Shown piece after piece: positions 1 to 9,452 of a stretch of DNA of 64,000 bases. The stretch's first letter is position 1, and each line of letters begins with the position of its first letter. The DNA comes from Bacteroidota bacterium (GTDB taxonomy: Bacteria > Bacteroidota > Bacteroidia > Chitinophagales > UBA10324). Made by a program: the position numbers and the translations under genes. Location: NCBI GenBank assembly GCA_014190575.1, contig BJGQ01000006.1, positions 30,698-94,697 on the forward strand. Reading direction: 5' to 3'. Below the pieces are notes generated by a model, which was not told the origin of the DNA, searched no databases, and was given only the letters and a program-made list of their open reading frames with translations.

Positions 1-1
1 A

Positions 2-829
2 CTGAAGAAAAAGAATATTCCTACCATTCTCATATCCGGAATTTTCAGAAGAGAGCAATTGTTTTTCCGATGGTTTGGGAAACCTTTTCTAGCAGTAATT
101 AAATCATTTAATAAAATATTTGTTCAGGATAAAAATTCATTTGCACTATTAAATGAATTTGCATTGACAAATGCAGTTCTTTCTTCCGATACCAGATTTG
201 ATCGGGTTCTTCAGGTAAAAAACAATTCAAAGCAATTTCCGGAAATAGAAAAATTCTGTTTCGATAATAAAGTAATAATTGCAGGAAGCACCTGGCCTGA
301 AGATGAAAAATTACTTATTCAATTTATTACGCAACAAAAAAAATCAGGGTTGAAATGGATAATTGCGCCGCATGAAATCTCTGAAAAACATATTGGTTCC
401 TTAATTAATCAACTTGGAGAAAAAACAATTCGGTTTTCACAAATTCAAAACGCAAGCAACGACAAACAATTTTTAGTGATAGATAATATCGGAATGCTGA
501 GTAGCATTTATCAATATGGAACAATAGCTTATGTTGGAGGAGGATTTGGAAAAGGAATTCATAATATTTTAGAAGCCTCAGTTTATGGTGTTCCTGTTTT
601 GTTCGGACCGAATTATAAAAAATTTCGTGAAGCAAATGATTTGATTCAAACTGAAAGTTGTTTCTCTATTCAAAATGAAAATGAATTTGATTTCAAAATC
701 AATCAATTGCTGAATGATAAAAAATTATATTCCGAATGTTCAATTGGTTGTTACGATTATGTAAAAAATAATTCTGGCGCAACTGATCAAATAGTCCAAT
801 ACATCAAAAAAGAAATTTTTAAAAAATAA
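2..829 (+). CDS. waaA: 3-deoxy-D-manno-octulosonic acid (Kdo) transferase, C-terminal part (5' end outside window)
   Basis: The frame is open from base 2, so the real start lies before the window; the ATG at 59 is internal. WaaA/KdtA is an inner-membrane GT-B glycosyltransferase that adds Kdo from CMP-Kdo to lipid IV-A. The visible part holds the end of the N-terminal domain (the ILISGIF stretch before residue 20 of the ATG-59 reading) and the C-terminal donor domain: AGSTWPEDE, APHEISEKH, and YVGGGFGKGIHNILEASVYG followed by VPVLFGPNYKKF, all typical of the family. It ends in TAA two bases before the convergent stop of the next gene. The family call is firm; the total length cannot be given. 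Confidence 0.9.
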   Translation: MKKKNIPTILISGIFRREQLFFRWFGKPFLAVIKSFNKIFVQDKNSFALLNEFALTNAVLSSDTRFDRVLQVKNNSKQFPEIEKFCFDNKVIIAGSTWPEDEKLLIQFITQQKKSGLKWIIAPHEISEKHIGSLINQLGEKTIRFSQIQNASNDKQFLVIDNIGMLSSIYQYGTIAYVGGGFGKGIHNILEASVYGVPVLFGPNYKKFREANDLIQTESCFSIQNENEFDFKINQLLNDKKLYSECSIGCYDYVKNNSGATDQIVQYIKKEIFKK

Positions 830-830
830 T

Positions 831-1664
831 TCAGACTAAAAATCTGCGCTCTACAATATTGTAGAATTCAGCAACCATTTCATCCTGAGTGTTCCAGTGA
901 AGGCGGTTGCGCAATGAATTTTCGATATAATCCATCGCTTCATCATAATTACTGCTGTTGTTAATTTTTTCTATCGATTCATCATACAGCCTCGCATCGT
1001 TATTGAATAAAAAGTTGATGTATGAAAATCGCTTGTTCAAACCAATAAAAGTTTTCAAATCTTTAATCGGTGCCTTCCTCAATTTATCATTCAACTCAGT
1101 GTGCGGCTGATTCAGTTTTTCATTTACCGTTGGTTTTGATCCCTGTGCTGAATAAATATCCGAAACAGTTTTTTGCGTTCCCTTTCCAGAATACGATTGA
1201 TTCAATGATTGTCCGGGATTACTTTTCAATATTGCATCATCGTTGTTTGAATATCGCGCACCATTGCTGTTTGTACCATTACCATTACCATTTCCATTTT
1301 GTGCACCATTAGTTAATGGAACGGTTGGAATTTGTTGCTGAGGCTTTGGCGATTCTACTGGCGGTGGAGCAGGTTGTTGAAGAGGAGGAATATATTGTTG
1401 TGGTGGAGGAGCAGAAGGTTGCTGATAATATTGTTGTGGTTGCTGCGGTTGCTGATACTGTGGTGGAAATTGTTGAGTCATGCTTGACTGCGGATGGTCA
1501 ACTGGCAATGAGAGTGTAAGTTCATACAATTCACGAACATAATTGAGCAATAAATCTTTATCAATTTTATTTATTACTCCATTATTAAACTGAATAGACT
1601 GAAACAGGTAGTTGACTTTTTCAATCAATACCGAAATTTTCGTTTCTGTTTTTATATCAGCCAT
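831..1664 (-). CDS. Pro/Gln-rich hypothetical protein with conserved C-terminal domain
   Basis: 277 aa with no function I can name. Three parts are visible. Residues 1-55 form a helical N-terminus. Residues 60-150 are low-complexity, with runs of QQP, YQQP, PPP and NGNGNG, probably a disordered linker. The C-terminal 100 residues look folded, from KPTVNEKL through KDLKTFIGLNKRF, YINFLFNNDARLY and YDEAMDYIEN to the end FYNIVERRFLV. I have the impression of similar short proteins in other Bacteroidetes, but this is memory, not a search. There is no signal peptide or membrane segment, so it is probably cytosolic. It converges on waaA with one base between the stops. The upstream TAACTTTA is a weak -7 candidate. 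Confidence 0.75.
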   Translation of the reverse strand: MADIKTETKISVLIEKVNYLFQSIQFNNGVINKIDKDLLLNYVRELYELTLSLPVDHPQSSMTQQFPPQYQQPQQPQQYYQQPSAPPPQQYIPPLQQPAPPPVESPKPQQQIPTVPLTNGAQNGNGNGNGTNSNGARYSNNDDAILKSNPGQSLNQSYSGKGTQKTVSDIYSAQGSKPTVNEKLNQPHTELNDKLRKAPIKDLKTFIGLNKRFSYINFLFNNDARLYDESIEKINNSSNYDEAMDYIENSLRNRLHWNTQDEMVAEFYNIVERRFLV

Positions 1665-1845
1665 TTCTTTTTCAGGGGGTGTAAAGTTATGCTTTCAAAT
1701 CCTGTTTTTGAATTTTAAATTTAAGACTCTTACATTTTCCTTTTTAACGCAGTTTCCAACCAAATGATTTATGTTTCCAAAACATTCTGTTCATTATTGG
1801 AAAAGATTTGTGAATTTTCGCATCCCGAATTTTAAAACTCATTAC

Positions 1846-2421
1846 ATGTTTATTGAACCTCACATACGACAACAACAAACAGGTTGGATTGAAGTGATTT
1901 GCGGCTGTATGTTTTCCGGTAAAACTGAAGAACTCATTCGCCGTTTGAAGCGTGCAAGAATTGCCAACCAGAAAGTGGAGATTTTTAAGCCACAGATTGA
2001 TACCCGTTATCACAGCAGCAACATTGTGTCGCATGACGAAAATTATATTTCATCTACTCCGGTTTCAAACTCCCAAAATATTTTGTTGCTTGCAAACGAA
2101 ATTGAAGTGATTGGAATTGATGAAGCACAATTTTTTGATGGAGAACTACCAATGGTTTGCGATAAGTTAGCAGCAAAAGGTGCGAGAGTAATTATTGCTG
2201 GTTTGGATATGGATTTTACAGGAAAACCTTTTGGACCAATGCCGCAACTTTTAGCAAGAGCAGAATACATTACAAAGGTACATGCAATTTGTATGATTTG
2301 CGGAAACTTAGCTTCCTATTCTTTTCGAAAATCAAAATACGATGCTACTGTTTTGCTCGGCGAAAAGGACCATTACGAACCACGATGCCGTCATTGTTTT
2401 GATAAAGGAATGAAGAACTAA
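1846..2421 (+). CDS. tdk: Thymidine kinase
   Basis: Type II thymidine kinase, which phosphorylates thymidine with ATP in the pyrimidine salvage pathway. I chose the ATG at 1846 (191 aa); the longer frame from 1771 adds 25 residues unlike the family, which normally begins shortly before GWIEVICG. Visible: P-loop GCMFSGKT (20-27), Walker-B-like DEAQF (92-96) with the catalytic Glu, and a zinc-binding lasso with Cys149, Cys152, Cys181 and Cys184 in two CxxC pairs. The length fits bacterial TK. The gene stands alone, with about 70 bases of AT-rich spacer to the next gene on the same strand. Confidence 0.95.
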   Translation: MFIEPHIRQQQTGWIEVICGCMFSGKTEELIRRLKRARIANQKVEIFKPQIDTRYHSSNIVSHDENYISSTPVSNSQNILLLANEIEVIGIDEAQFFDGELPMVCDKLAAKGARVIIAGLDMDFTGKPFGPMPQLLARAEYITKVHAICMICGNLASYSFRKSKYDATVLLGEKDHYEPRCRHCFDKGMKN

Positions 2422-2494
2422 TTTGATGATTTGATGATGAAATAACTTTTGAAAAACACTTGGATAATTCACTATTTACAATTAACTATTCACA

Positions 2495-2998
2495 ATGAAA
2501 AAACTATTTCTAATTCGCCATGCAAAATCAAGTCATGATGATTTAAAAATGAAGGACATTGACCGCATACTTAACCAACGGGGGAAAGAAGATGCGCCGA
2601 TGATGGGGAAAATTTTGAAAGAAAAGGGTGTGACGCCCGATTTGATTTTCAGTAGTCCTGCGGCGCGCGCGATGGAAACAGCGAAATTATTTTCGAAAGA
2701 ATTAAACTTTCCTGTTGATTCAATTTTAATTGATTCGGTTTTGTATTCATTCAATCAGAGTTTGATTTTATCGTTCATCATGTCAATTGATTCATCAGCT
2801 GAAACTGTTTTGTTGTTCAGTCACAATCCTACTTTTCATGAACTGGCAAATTATTTTACTCGAAATAAAGTTCCATCAATGCCTACTTGTTGCATTGTTG
2901 GAATTGAATTTCTCACTGACAAATGGGATGAAATTGAAGAAAGCGAAAAGCACTTGGTACTTTATGAATATCCCAAAAAATATAAAGGAGATGAATAA
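2495..2998 (+). CDS. sixA: SixA-like phosphohistidine phosphatase (histidine phosphatase superfamily)
   Basis: 167 aa, a cytosolic member of the RHG/RHA histidine phosphatase clan. The nucleophile motif is LIRHAKSS (His9). FSSPAARAMETA supplies the second conserved Arg region, and FSHNPTF near residue 110 supplies the second catalytic His. The DRxLNxRGKxDAPMMGK pattern is the SixA type rather than a phosphoglycerate mutase. SixA proteins remove phosphate from phosphohistidine, for example on phosphorelay proteins. The gene is 12 bases upstream of a PPK1-like gene, probably in one operon. PPK1 works through a phosphohistidine intermediate, so a functional link is tempting, but that is inference. 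Confidence 0.85.
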   Translation: MKKLFLIRHAKSSHDDLKMKDIDRILNQRGKEDAPMMGKILKEKGVTPDLIFSSPAARAMETAKLFSKELNFPVDSILIDSVLYSFNQSLILSFIMSIDSSAETVLLFSHNPTFHELANYFTRNKVPSMPTCCIVGIEFLTDKWDEIEESEKHLVLYEYPKKYKGDE

Positions 2999-3010
2999 AT
3001 TTTCAGCAAT

Positions 3011-4981
3011 ATGAAATTATTCGATCGCGATTTCAGCTGGCTTTCCTACAACAGCCGTGTGATGCAGGAAGCTGCAGATGAAAATAATGTGGAGGCGGAG
3101 CGATTGAAATTTATTTCCATTGCCGACAGCAATCTGAAAGTATTTATTCGTGAACGGTTTTTTGCTTTGCTGAATACTTCTGAAAAAAATTCAGAGGAAA
3201 AAATATATAAACTGAATAAAAAAATATCGAAGCAATTTTCAGAATGTGGTGAAATCCTTAATGGCATTTTTACTTCATTAAAAAATTCAGAAGCTGAAAT
3301 ATTTTCAATTGAAGAGCTGGATGAAATGCAACTGAAATTTTTGAATGAATGGTTTCGGTTAAAAATGAAACCTGATCTTCACCCGAAATTTTTAACAATT
3401 GAAAATGAAGTTACAGCATTTGAAATCGGACGGCTTTATCTTTTCGTTCAGTTAATATTTCATGATGAAAAAGGTCAGGCGCTCATTGAAATTCCGTTAA
3501 GTAAAAGCGAACGGTTTGTAGAAATCCCTTCTTTAAATGAGAAATTAATTTTTGTTTTAGCAGAAACAGTGATTAGATATTTCTTGCCTGAAATTTTTCC
3601 GGGGCATGAAATTCCGGATAACTATCTTTTTGAAATGATTGCGGGTAATGAATTTTATTCTGCCGATGAAGAGCCCGCACTTTCGAAGAAATTGGAAAAC
3701 GAAAATCAGGCAATCGGAAATTATTTTCTGTTTGAAAAAAACACACCGAAAGAAATTATAAAAACACTCTTGCAAAAAACAAAAGGCAGTAAGAATGCAG
3801 TTGCTAAAAAGAATTCCATTTTAGCATTGAACGACTTCATCGATTTGGGAAAATTGCTTCCTTTGAAAATGAAAGAGCCACCAATCACTGTTGCGAATCA
3901 TCCCTTAGAAAATATTCCTTCTATTCTCGAAGCAGTTAGTTTAAATGAACAGTTGCTTTACTTTCCATATCATTCTTTTTCTACAATAATTAATTTATTA
4001 AAACAAGCAGCAACAAGCAGTAGTGTAAAAAACATTTTCATCACATTGTATCGAACAGCTCCATATTCATTGTTGGCTGAAAATTTATTGTTTGCTGCAG
4101 CAAATGGAAAAAATGTTTTTGCCTACTTAGAAATTAAAGCAAGCGAAAGCGAAGAGGAAAATATAATGCTCGCCAATAAATTAGAAGAAGGCGGAGTAAA
4201 GGTTTCACGCAATTTTCCCGGATTAAAAATTCACGCAAAAACTATTTTGATTGAAGAAGAAACAGATGGAGCTTTAAAAAGAACAGCCTTGCTAAACACC
4301 GGAAACTTCAATGAAAAAACTGCTGACAAGTACACTGATATTGCAATTCTTTCTTCCAATAAAATTATCACGCAAGATGTTTCCGATTTTTTTGAAGCGA
4401 TTCAAATACGATCGATAAAAAATTTTCATCCAAAAACAATTTCATTTTCTCCCAACAATTACCGTCAAACATTTTCATCTGAAATTCAAAAGTGCATTGA
4501 AGCAGCAAAGCAAAATATTTCAGCACGGATTATTCTGAAAGTAAATAATCTGGAAGACGAAAAAATTATTCCTGAATTATATGAAGCTGCTGATGCAGGA
4601 GTAAAAATTGAAATTATTGTGCGCAGTATTTGCTGCATGAAACCAAAAGACAATATTGAAATCATCAGTATTGTTGACCGATTTCTGGAACACGCACGAA
4701 TATTTTCTTTCCGTTATGGCGAAGAAGAAACCATGTACACCACGAGCGCCGATTTGATGACGCGCAACTTAGACCGACGAATGGAATTTCTGTTGCCAAT
4801 TAAAAATCAGGTTCATCGCAAACAACTTTCTGAAATTCTGCAATTGCAATTGCGCGACAATGTGAAAGCAAGAATTATTGACAAAAAACAGAAGAATAAA
4901 TTTTTGAAAGCAGAAAATGGCGAAGCTGAAATAAGGTCTCAGGATGTGTTGTCTGAATATTTTTCTCCTCCTGTAAATTAA
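3011..4981 (+). CDS. ppk1: Polyphosphate kinase 1 (PPK1) family protein, divergent
   Basis: 656 aa, full length for PPK1, which reversibly makes polyphosphate from ATP. The order is N-terminal domain (FDRDFSWLSYNSRVMQEA, nucleotide Asn41 in DSNL), PHP-like middle, then two phospholipase-D-like C-terminal domains. By alignment with E. coli PPK: catalytic His435 is His408 (LKIHAKT), Mg ligand Arg375 is Arg348 (LYRTA), Arg564 lies in IIVRSICC, and His592 lies in VDRFLEHAR. The other Mg ligand, Arg405 of the family's ARFDE motif, is Ser378 here (KASESEEE). The N-terminal DEFF motif is also changed to KVFI. The protein may therefore be a weakened or repurposed paralogue. It is probably co-transcribed with the SixA-like gene. 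Confidence 0.85.
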   Translation: MKLFDRDFSWLSYNSRVMQEAADENNVEAERLKFISIADSNLKVFIRERFFALLNTSEKNSEEKIYKLNKKISKQFSECGEILNGIFTSLKNSEAEIFSIEELDEMQLKFLNEWFRLKMKPDLHPKFLTIENEVTAFEIGRLYLFVQLIFHDEKGQALIEIPLSKSERFVEIPSLNEKLIFVLAETVIRYFLPEIFPGHEIPDNYLFEMIAGNEFYSADEEPALSKKLENENQAIGNYFLFEKNTPKEIIKTLLQKTKGSKNAVAKKNSILALNDFIDLGKLLPLKMKEPPITVANHPLENIPSILEAVSLNEQLLYFPYHSFSTIINLLKQAATSSSVKNIFITLYRTAPYSLLAENLLFAAANGKNVFAYLEIKASESEEENIMLANKLEEGGVKVSRNFPGLKIHAKTILIEEETDGALKRTALLNTGNFNEKTADKYTDIAILSSNKIITQDVSDFFEAIQIRSIKNFHPKTISFSPNNYRQTFSSEIQKCIEAAKQNISARIILKVNNLEDEKIIPELYEAADAGVKIEIIVRSICCMKPKDNIEIISIVDRFLEHARIFSFRYGEEETMYTTSADLMTRNLDRRMEFLLPIKNQVHRKQLSEILQLQLRDNVKARIIDKKQKNKFLKAENGEAEIRSQDVLSEYFSPPVN

Positions 4982-5059
4982 TTGTTCATTCAATTTCAAT
5001 TTCTGTATTTGCGAAATTGATGCTTGGGTTTAATTTCATTCCCGATAAATAATTTCTGA

Positions 5060-7402
5060 ATGAAAAAATCACTTACACTTTTTTTTCTCTTTGTATCAGC
5101 AAATCTTTTTGCTCAAACCGGAAGCATTCGCGGAACAATAACTGATGAATCATCTGACGAAGCATTAATTGGTGTGACCGTTTCTTCAGGGGCAAATGGT
5201 GTTGTGAGCGATGATGCAGGCAATTATATTTTCTCTCTTCCATCAGGAACACAAACAATAAAATTTTCATTTGTCGGATATGAGACTTTAGAAAAACAAG
5301 TGATAATACAAGCTGGCGACACTATAAAATTAAATATTGAACTGGTGACCAATGCAAAAGAATTAGGAACCATAGTAGTGAGTTCGAGCCGCTATGAAAA
5401 AAAGATTTCGGAAGAAACAGTGAGCATGGAAGTAATAAAACCTTCATTCATTGAAAACACAAATTCCATTGACATGAAAGAAGCAATTAATAAAGCGCCA
5501 GGTGTAAATATTATAGATGGCCAGGCAAATATTCGTGGAGGAAGCGGTTATAGTTATGGAGCTGGTAGTCGTGTGTTGGTGTTGGTTGATGATGTGCCGC
5601 AATTAGCTGCAGATGCAGGTGATGTGAAATGGGATTTTTTACCCCTTGAAAATTTAGACCAGGTGGAAATTATTAAAGGTGCTGCTTCAAGTTTGTATGG
5701 ATCATCTGCATTGAATGGAGTAATAAATATTCGCACCAACTATCCAACATCAGTTCCTAAAACTCAAATCAATTTTTATCAGGGCATTTATCAAAACCCG
5801 AAACGAAAAGAAATAATCTGGTGGGGAAATAAGCAACCGTATTATTCAGGGGGATATTTTACACATAGTCAAAAGTTCGGTCAGTTTGATTTATGTTTTG
5901 GCGGAAATGTTTTTAATGAATCTGGTTTTCGTGAAGGAGAATATACTGAGCGCGGCCGTGTGAATGTAAGCACCCGTTACCGATTCAAAAAAATTGATGG
6001 GCTTGCAATCGGACTAAATGTGAATGCATTTGTATCACACACAGGAACATTTTTTATCTGGCAGGATGATACAACAGGAGCTTACCGTCCACAAGGCGGA
6101 ATGGATTCTGCCACCACTTCTTTAGCTGAGAATAACAACACACGATTAAGTATTGATCCGTACCTTACTTATTTTAACAAGAATGGAAACCGGCATTCAT
6201 TTCATGGGCGATATTATTTAACCAATGCAAACGCAAAGGATAATAAAAGCACAAACGCTCAACTTTATTATGGCGAATATCAGTACCAGCATTTTTTCAA
6301 GTTCGGGTTGAATTTAACAACAGGTATTGCTGCAAATGCATCACAAATTACCGCTGATTTATACGGCAATCATTATGCTGATAACGAAGCATTGTTTTTG
6401 CAACTCGATCAGAAAAAAGGAAGATTGAATATTGTTGGAGGTGTTCGATACGAAATGTTTCGGGTTGATACTATCACGAGTCAATCACCAATTCTCATTC
6501 GTGCAGGAGCAAATTTCAGAGTGATGAAGGCAAGTTATTTCCGTGCATCATTTGGTCAGGGGTATCGCTTCCCGACTATAGCTGAAAAATTTGTTGCCAC
6601 TCAAGTTGGTCCTTTAAAAATATTTCCTAATCCTACAGTTAACCCTGAAACCGGATGGTCATCAGAGATAGGAGTGAAGCAGGGATTTAAAGTAAGCAGT
6701 TGGTTAGGTTATCTTGACTTGTGTGCATTTATGAGTGAGTACAAAGATTTTATGGAATTTACTTTTGGCTTTCACCCCCCATATGCATGGAAGCCCGGGG
6801 ACCCCATAAATTTTACTGACTTTGCAAAGTACCTAGGATTTAAAACAATAAATATTACTAACGCAAAAATAAGCGGAGGTGAATTTTCAGTTATAGGTCA
6901 AGGTAAATTATTCGGACTGCCAACAAATTTGCTTGCCGGTGTTACTTACATAATTCCAATTGATATAAATAAAGTTTCGCTTGTTGATAGCTTGCTTAAA
7001 GAAAATGCCGGAGCTACAAAACAAATTCTCGATTCTATTTCGAAAATAAAAATTCTTAACTACAGATATCAATGGACTGCCAAAGCCGAGTTTGATATTT
7101 CGTATCATTCATTCTCCACAGGTTTCAGTTTTCGGTACAATAGTTTTATGGATAACATTGATCCGATATTTAATGGAACTGATCCACTAGTTCCCATTCA
7201 AGTAGTTGCCGGAATAGTGCCTTATCGCCAATTGCATCACACAGGAGATTATGTAATTGATTATCGCATATCAATGAAGGTGAATAAATATGTAAAGGTT
7301 TCGCTCATCATTAAAAATTTAATGAATCGCGAATACACTGAACGACCTGCATTGATAGAACAGCCAAGAAATTTTTCGTTGCAGGTTAGTGCGAAGTTTT
7401 AA
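5060..7402 (+). CDS. TonB-dependent outer-membrane receptor with carboxypeptidase-regulatory-like domain
   Basis: 780 aa. A signal peptide (KKSLTLFFLFVSANLFAQ) precedes a carboxypeptidase-D regulatory-like domain at about 20-100 (GSIRGTITDESSDEALIGV, GYETLEKQV). Next come the plug domain at about 105-225 (KAPGVNIIDGQANIRGGSGY, IKGAASSLYGSSALNGVINI) and a beta-barrel ending in an aromatic-rich strand (NFSLQVSAKF). It imports a ligand across the outer membrane using TonB energy. The substrate cannot be told: there is no SusD partner, haem or siderophore gene beside it. It stands alone between a PPK1 gene and the convergent tadA. Confidence 0.92.
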   Translation: MKKSLTLFFLFVSANLFAQTGSIRGTITDESSDEALIGVTVSSGANGVVSDDAGNYIFSLPSGTQTIKFSFVGYETLEKQVIIQAGDTIKLNIELVTNAKELGTIVVSSSRYEKKISEETVSMEVIKPSFIENTNSIDMKEAINKAPGVNIIDGQANIRGGSGYSYGAGSRVLVLVDDVPQLAADAGDVKWDFLPLENLDQVEIIKGAASSLYGSSALNGVINIRTNYPTSVPKTQINFYQGIYQNPKRKEIIWWGNKQPYYSGGYFTHSQKFGQFDLCFGGNVFNESGFREGEYTERGRVNVSTRYRFKKIDGLAIGLNVNAFVSHTGTFFIWQDDTTGAYRPQGGMDSATTSLAENNNTRLSIDPYLTYFNKNGNRHSFHGRYYLTNANAKDNKSTNAQLYYGEYQYQHFFKFGLNLTTGIAANASQITADLYGNHYADNEALFLQLDQKKGRLNIVGGVRYEMFRVDTITSQSPILIRAGANFRVMKASYFRASFGQGYRFPTIAEKFVATQVGPLKIFPNPTVNPETGWSSEIGVKQGFKVSSWLGYLDLCAFMSEYKDFMEFTFGFHPPYAWKPGDPINFTDFAKYLGFKTINITNAKISGGEFSVIGQGKLFGLPTNLLAGVTYIIPIDINKVSLVDSLLKENAGATKQILDSISKIKILNYRYQWTAKAEFDISYHSFSTGFSFRYNSFMDNIDPIFNGTDPLVPIQVVAGIVPYRQLHHTGDYVIDYRISMKVNKYVKVSLIIKNLMNREYTERPALIEQPRNFSLQVSAKF

Positions 7403-7441
7403 TTAGAAAATATTTATTGATTGGGAATTATTAATAAACAA

Positions 7442-7894
7442 TTATCTGCGTTTTCTGAAAAACTCTTTCACCATCATTGATGATTCTTCAGCAATCACAC
7501 CGCTCTTTACTTCACACTTCGGATGCAAAACTTTTTTGCTGATTAATGTGAAACCTTTTTTCTCGTCAGGTGCTCCATAAACCAATCTCGAAATTTGCGC
7601 CCAGCCAATGGCGGTTGCGCACATCAAACAAGGTTCAAGAGTTACATACAAAGTGCAATCGATTAAATATTTACTTCCGAAATGATTTTCTGCGGCAGTG
7701 ATGGCAATCATTTCAGCATGTGCGGTTACATCTTTCAGCATCTCTACCTGATTATGTCCACGAGCAATGATTTTGTTGTTGCTGACGACAACAGCACCAA
7801 TCGGCACTTCATCTTTTGCCAATGCATACTTGGCTTCCTTCAATGCTTCGCGCATAAAATGTTCGTCGGGCAATAGTTGAGTTGGGGCGTTCAT
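7442..7894 (-). CDS. tadA: tRNA-specific adenosine deaminase
   Basis: 150 aa, of the zinc-dependent cytidine/deoxycytidylate deaminase fold. TadA converts adenosine 34 of tRNA-Arg(ACG) to inosine. The zinc and catalytic site is visible as HAE (His59, proton-shuttle Glu61) and PCLMC (Cys89, Cys92). DEVPIGAVVV, GHNQVE and VYGAPDEKKG are the TadA-type surroundings. The length is typical. Convergent with the TonB receptor. A distinct guanine or cytidine deaminase is less likely given the VYGA-D-KKG segment. Confidence 0.92.
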   Translation of the reverse strand: MNAPTQLLPDEHFMREALKEAKYALAKDEVPIGAVVVSNNKIIARGHNQVEMLKDVTAHAEMIAITAAENHFGSKYLIDCTLYVTLEPCLMCATAIGWAQISRLVYGAPDEKKGFTLISKKVLHPKCEVKSGVIAEESSMMVKEFFRKRR

Positions 7895-7990
7895 TCGAAA
7901 TATGTAGTTGGCAAAAATGAATCTGAACTTTCAGAAAACACAAGCATATTTTCATTTTCATTTCGTCTGTGTGGTTTCAAAGGAAAACTT

Positions 7991-7998
7991 TAGGTTTG
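7991..7998 (+). promoter_or_regulatory. Promoter -7 element, TAGGTTTG
   Basis: An exact match to the Bacteroidetes -7 consensus TAnnTTTG, 23 bases before the TTG start of the TolC-like gene. It supports that start, because the only frame stop upstream lies at 8007-8009. No clear -33 TTG was found at the usual spacing. Confidence 0.5.
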
Positions 7999-8021
7999 GC
8001 GCTTCTTAATTCAATCAGTTC

Positions 8022-9452
8022 TTGTTACACATTATTATCCGCTTCTCTCTCTCATTAGCTTGTATCAGTTGCATTACTTTTTCGCAAGCACAAGAATCGT
8101 GGTCGCTTGAACAGTGCATCACATTCGCTCAACAAAATAATATTCAACTCAAGCAATCAGCATTGAGTACTGAGTTGAGTCAGGAATCTTACCTGCAATC
8201 GAAATTGGGATTACTTCCGAATCTGAATGCATCATCGAGTTATGGAATAAATACGGGAAAAAATATTGACCCGACAAGCAATTTGTTTGTTGATCAATCC
8301 ATTCGTTCTGGAAATTTTTCTTTGTCAAGTAACCTAACTGTTTTTAGCGGTTTTAGTAAAGTGAATGAAATGCGAAAAGCGTATTTCGATTTCATGGCAT
8401 CGAAATACAGCACTGCTCAATTAGTAAATGATATTTCGTTGAGTGTGGCAACTGCTTACCTGCAAATACTTTTTGCGCAGGAACAATTTGCCATTGCTGA
8501 TTCACAGGAAAAAGTAATGCAGGAACAGGTTGATCGTACCAAGCAATTAGTAGATGCCGGAGTTTTGGCTCAAGGTTCACTGCTGCAAATTCAATCGCAA
8601 CAGGCATTGGAAGAATTAAATACCGTAAATGCAAAAAATCAATTGTCGCTGGCGAAATTAAATCTGCAACAATTATTGAACATGGATCACACGGTTGATA
8701 TTGTTATTCCAACATTGAAAATTCCGGTGGGTATGGCTTTCCAGGAAATGAATGCAGGAATAATTTATGAAACCGCATTAACACTTCAGCCCGGAATTAA
8801 AAGTGCGGAGTTAAAATTGAAAGGGGCTGAAAAAGGATTGTCTGCGGCAAGAGGTGCTTACTCACCTTCACTTTCACTCTTCGGAAGTTTATCATCACAA
8901 TATTCCAACGCAGTGAAAAGAATAAAAGATGGATCAATAACTTATGATACAACACTAATTGGATTTGATGGATTTACAACTGCACCGGTTTATACTTTTT
9001 CTCCCAACTATCAATTTGAAAATACTCCGCTTGGCAATCAGATAAAAGATAATTTCGGAAAGGGGGTTGGTGTTTCATTGAACTTCCCGATTTTTAATGG
9101 ATGGGCCACTCATACCAATGTGAGCCGCAGTAAAATAAATTTATTGAATGAGCAATACAATCTGGAATTGCAAAAACAACAATTGAAAAAAAGTGTCGAG
9201 ACTGCATTTAATGATGCAGTAGCAGGTAAGGACCGATATGAAGCTGCATTAAAAAGTGAATCGTCAGCTGAATTAAGTTTCAATTACACTAAACTAAAAT
9301 TTGATGCAGGTTTGCTTACTTCATTTGATTATGTAACGGCGCAAAACAGTTTGAGCAAAGCGAGAAGCGAAACCCTGCAAGCTAAATTTGAATACATCTT
9401 TAAATTAAAAGTGCTCGATTATTATCAAGGCAAACCTTTAAACCTTCAGTAG
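8022..9452 (+). CDS. TolC-family outer-membrane efflux channel
   Basis: 476 aa, with a signal peptide (about 1-23, ending FSQAQ) and two OEP (outer membrane efflux protein) repeats. WSLEQCITFAQQNNIQLKQSAL opens repeat one; GKGVGVSLNFPIFNGWATHTNV and LKFDAGLLTSFDYVTAQNSLSKA lie in repeat two. TolC proteins form the trimeric exit duct of tripartite efflux or type I secretion systems. The start is a TTG at 8022: an in-frame stop lies at 8007 and no ATG is available before the signal peptide, and a -7 element sits just upstream. It abuts the membrane-fusion gene at 9453 with no gap, so they are one operon. Confidence 0.9.
   Translation: MLHIIIRFSLSLACISCITFSQAQESWSLEQCITFAQQNNIQLKQSALSTELSQESYLQSKLGLLPNLNASSSYGINTGKNIDPTSNLFVDQSIRSGNFSLSSNLTVFSGFSKVNEMRKAYFDFMASKYSTAQLVNDISLSVATAYLQILFAQEQFAIADSQEKVMQEQVDRTKQLVDAGVLAQGSLLQIQSQQALEELNTVNAKNQLSLAKLNLQQLLNMDHTVDIVIPTLKIPVGMAFQEMNAGIIYETALTLQPGIKSAELKLKGAEKGLSAARGAYSPSLSLFGSLSSQYSNAVKRIKDGSITYDTTLIGFDGFTTAPVYTFSPNYQFENTPLGNQIKDNFGKGVGVSLNFPIFNGWATHTNVSRSKINLLNEQYNLELQKQQLKKSVETAFNDAVAGKDRYEAALKSESSAELSFNYTKLKFDAGLLTSFDYVTAQNSLSKARSETLQAKFEYIFKLKVLDYYQGKPLNLQ

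Noticed and set aside
59..829. Treating the ATG at 59 as the waaA start
   Set aside because: The frame is open to the window edge and the residues before 59 match the family, so the gene starts outside.
1771..1845. Longer N-terminus of thymidine kinase
   Set aside because: The 25 extra residues do not resemble the family; the ATG at 1846 gives the normal length.
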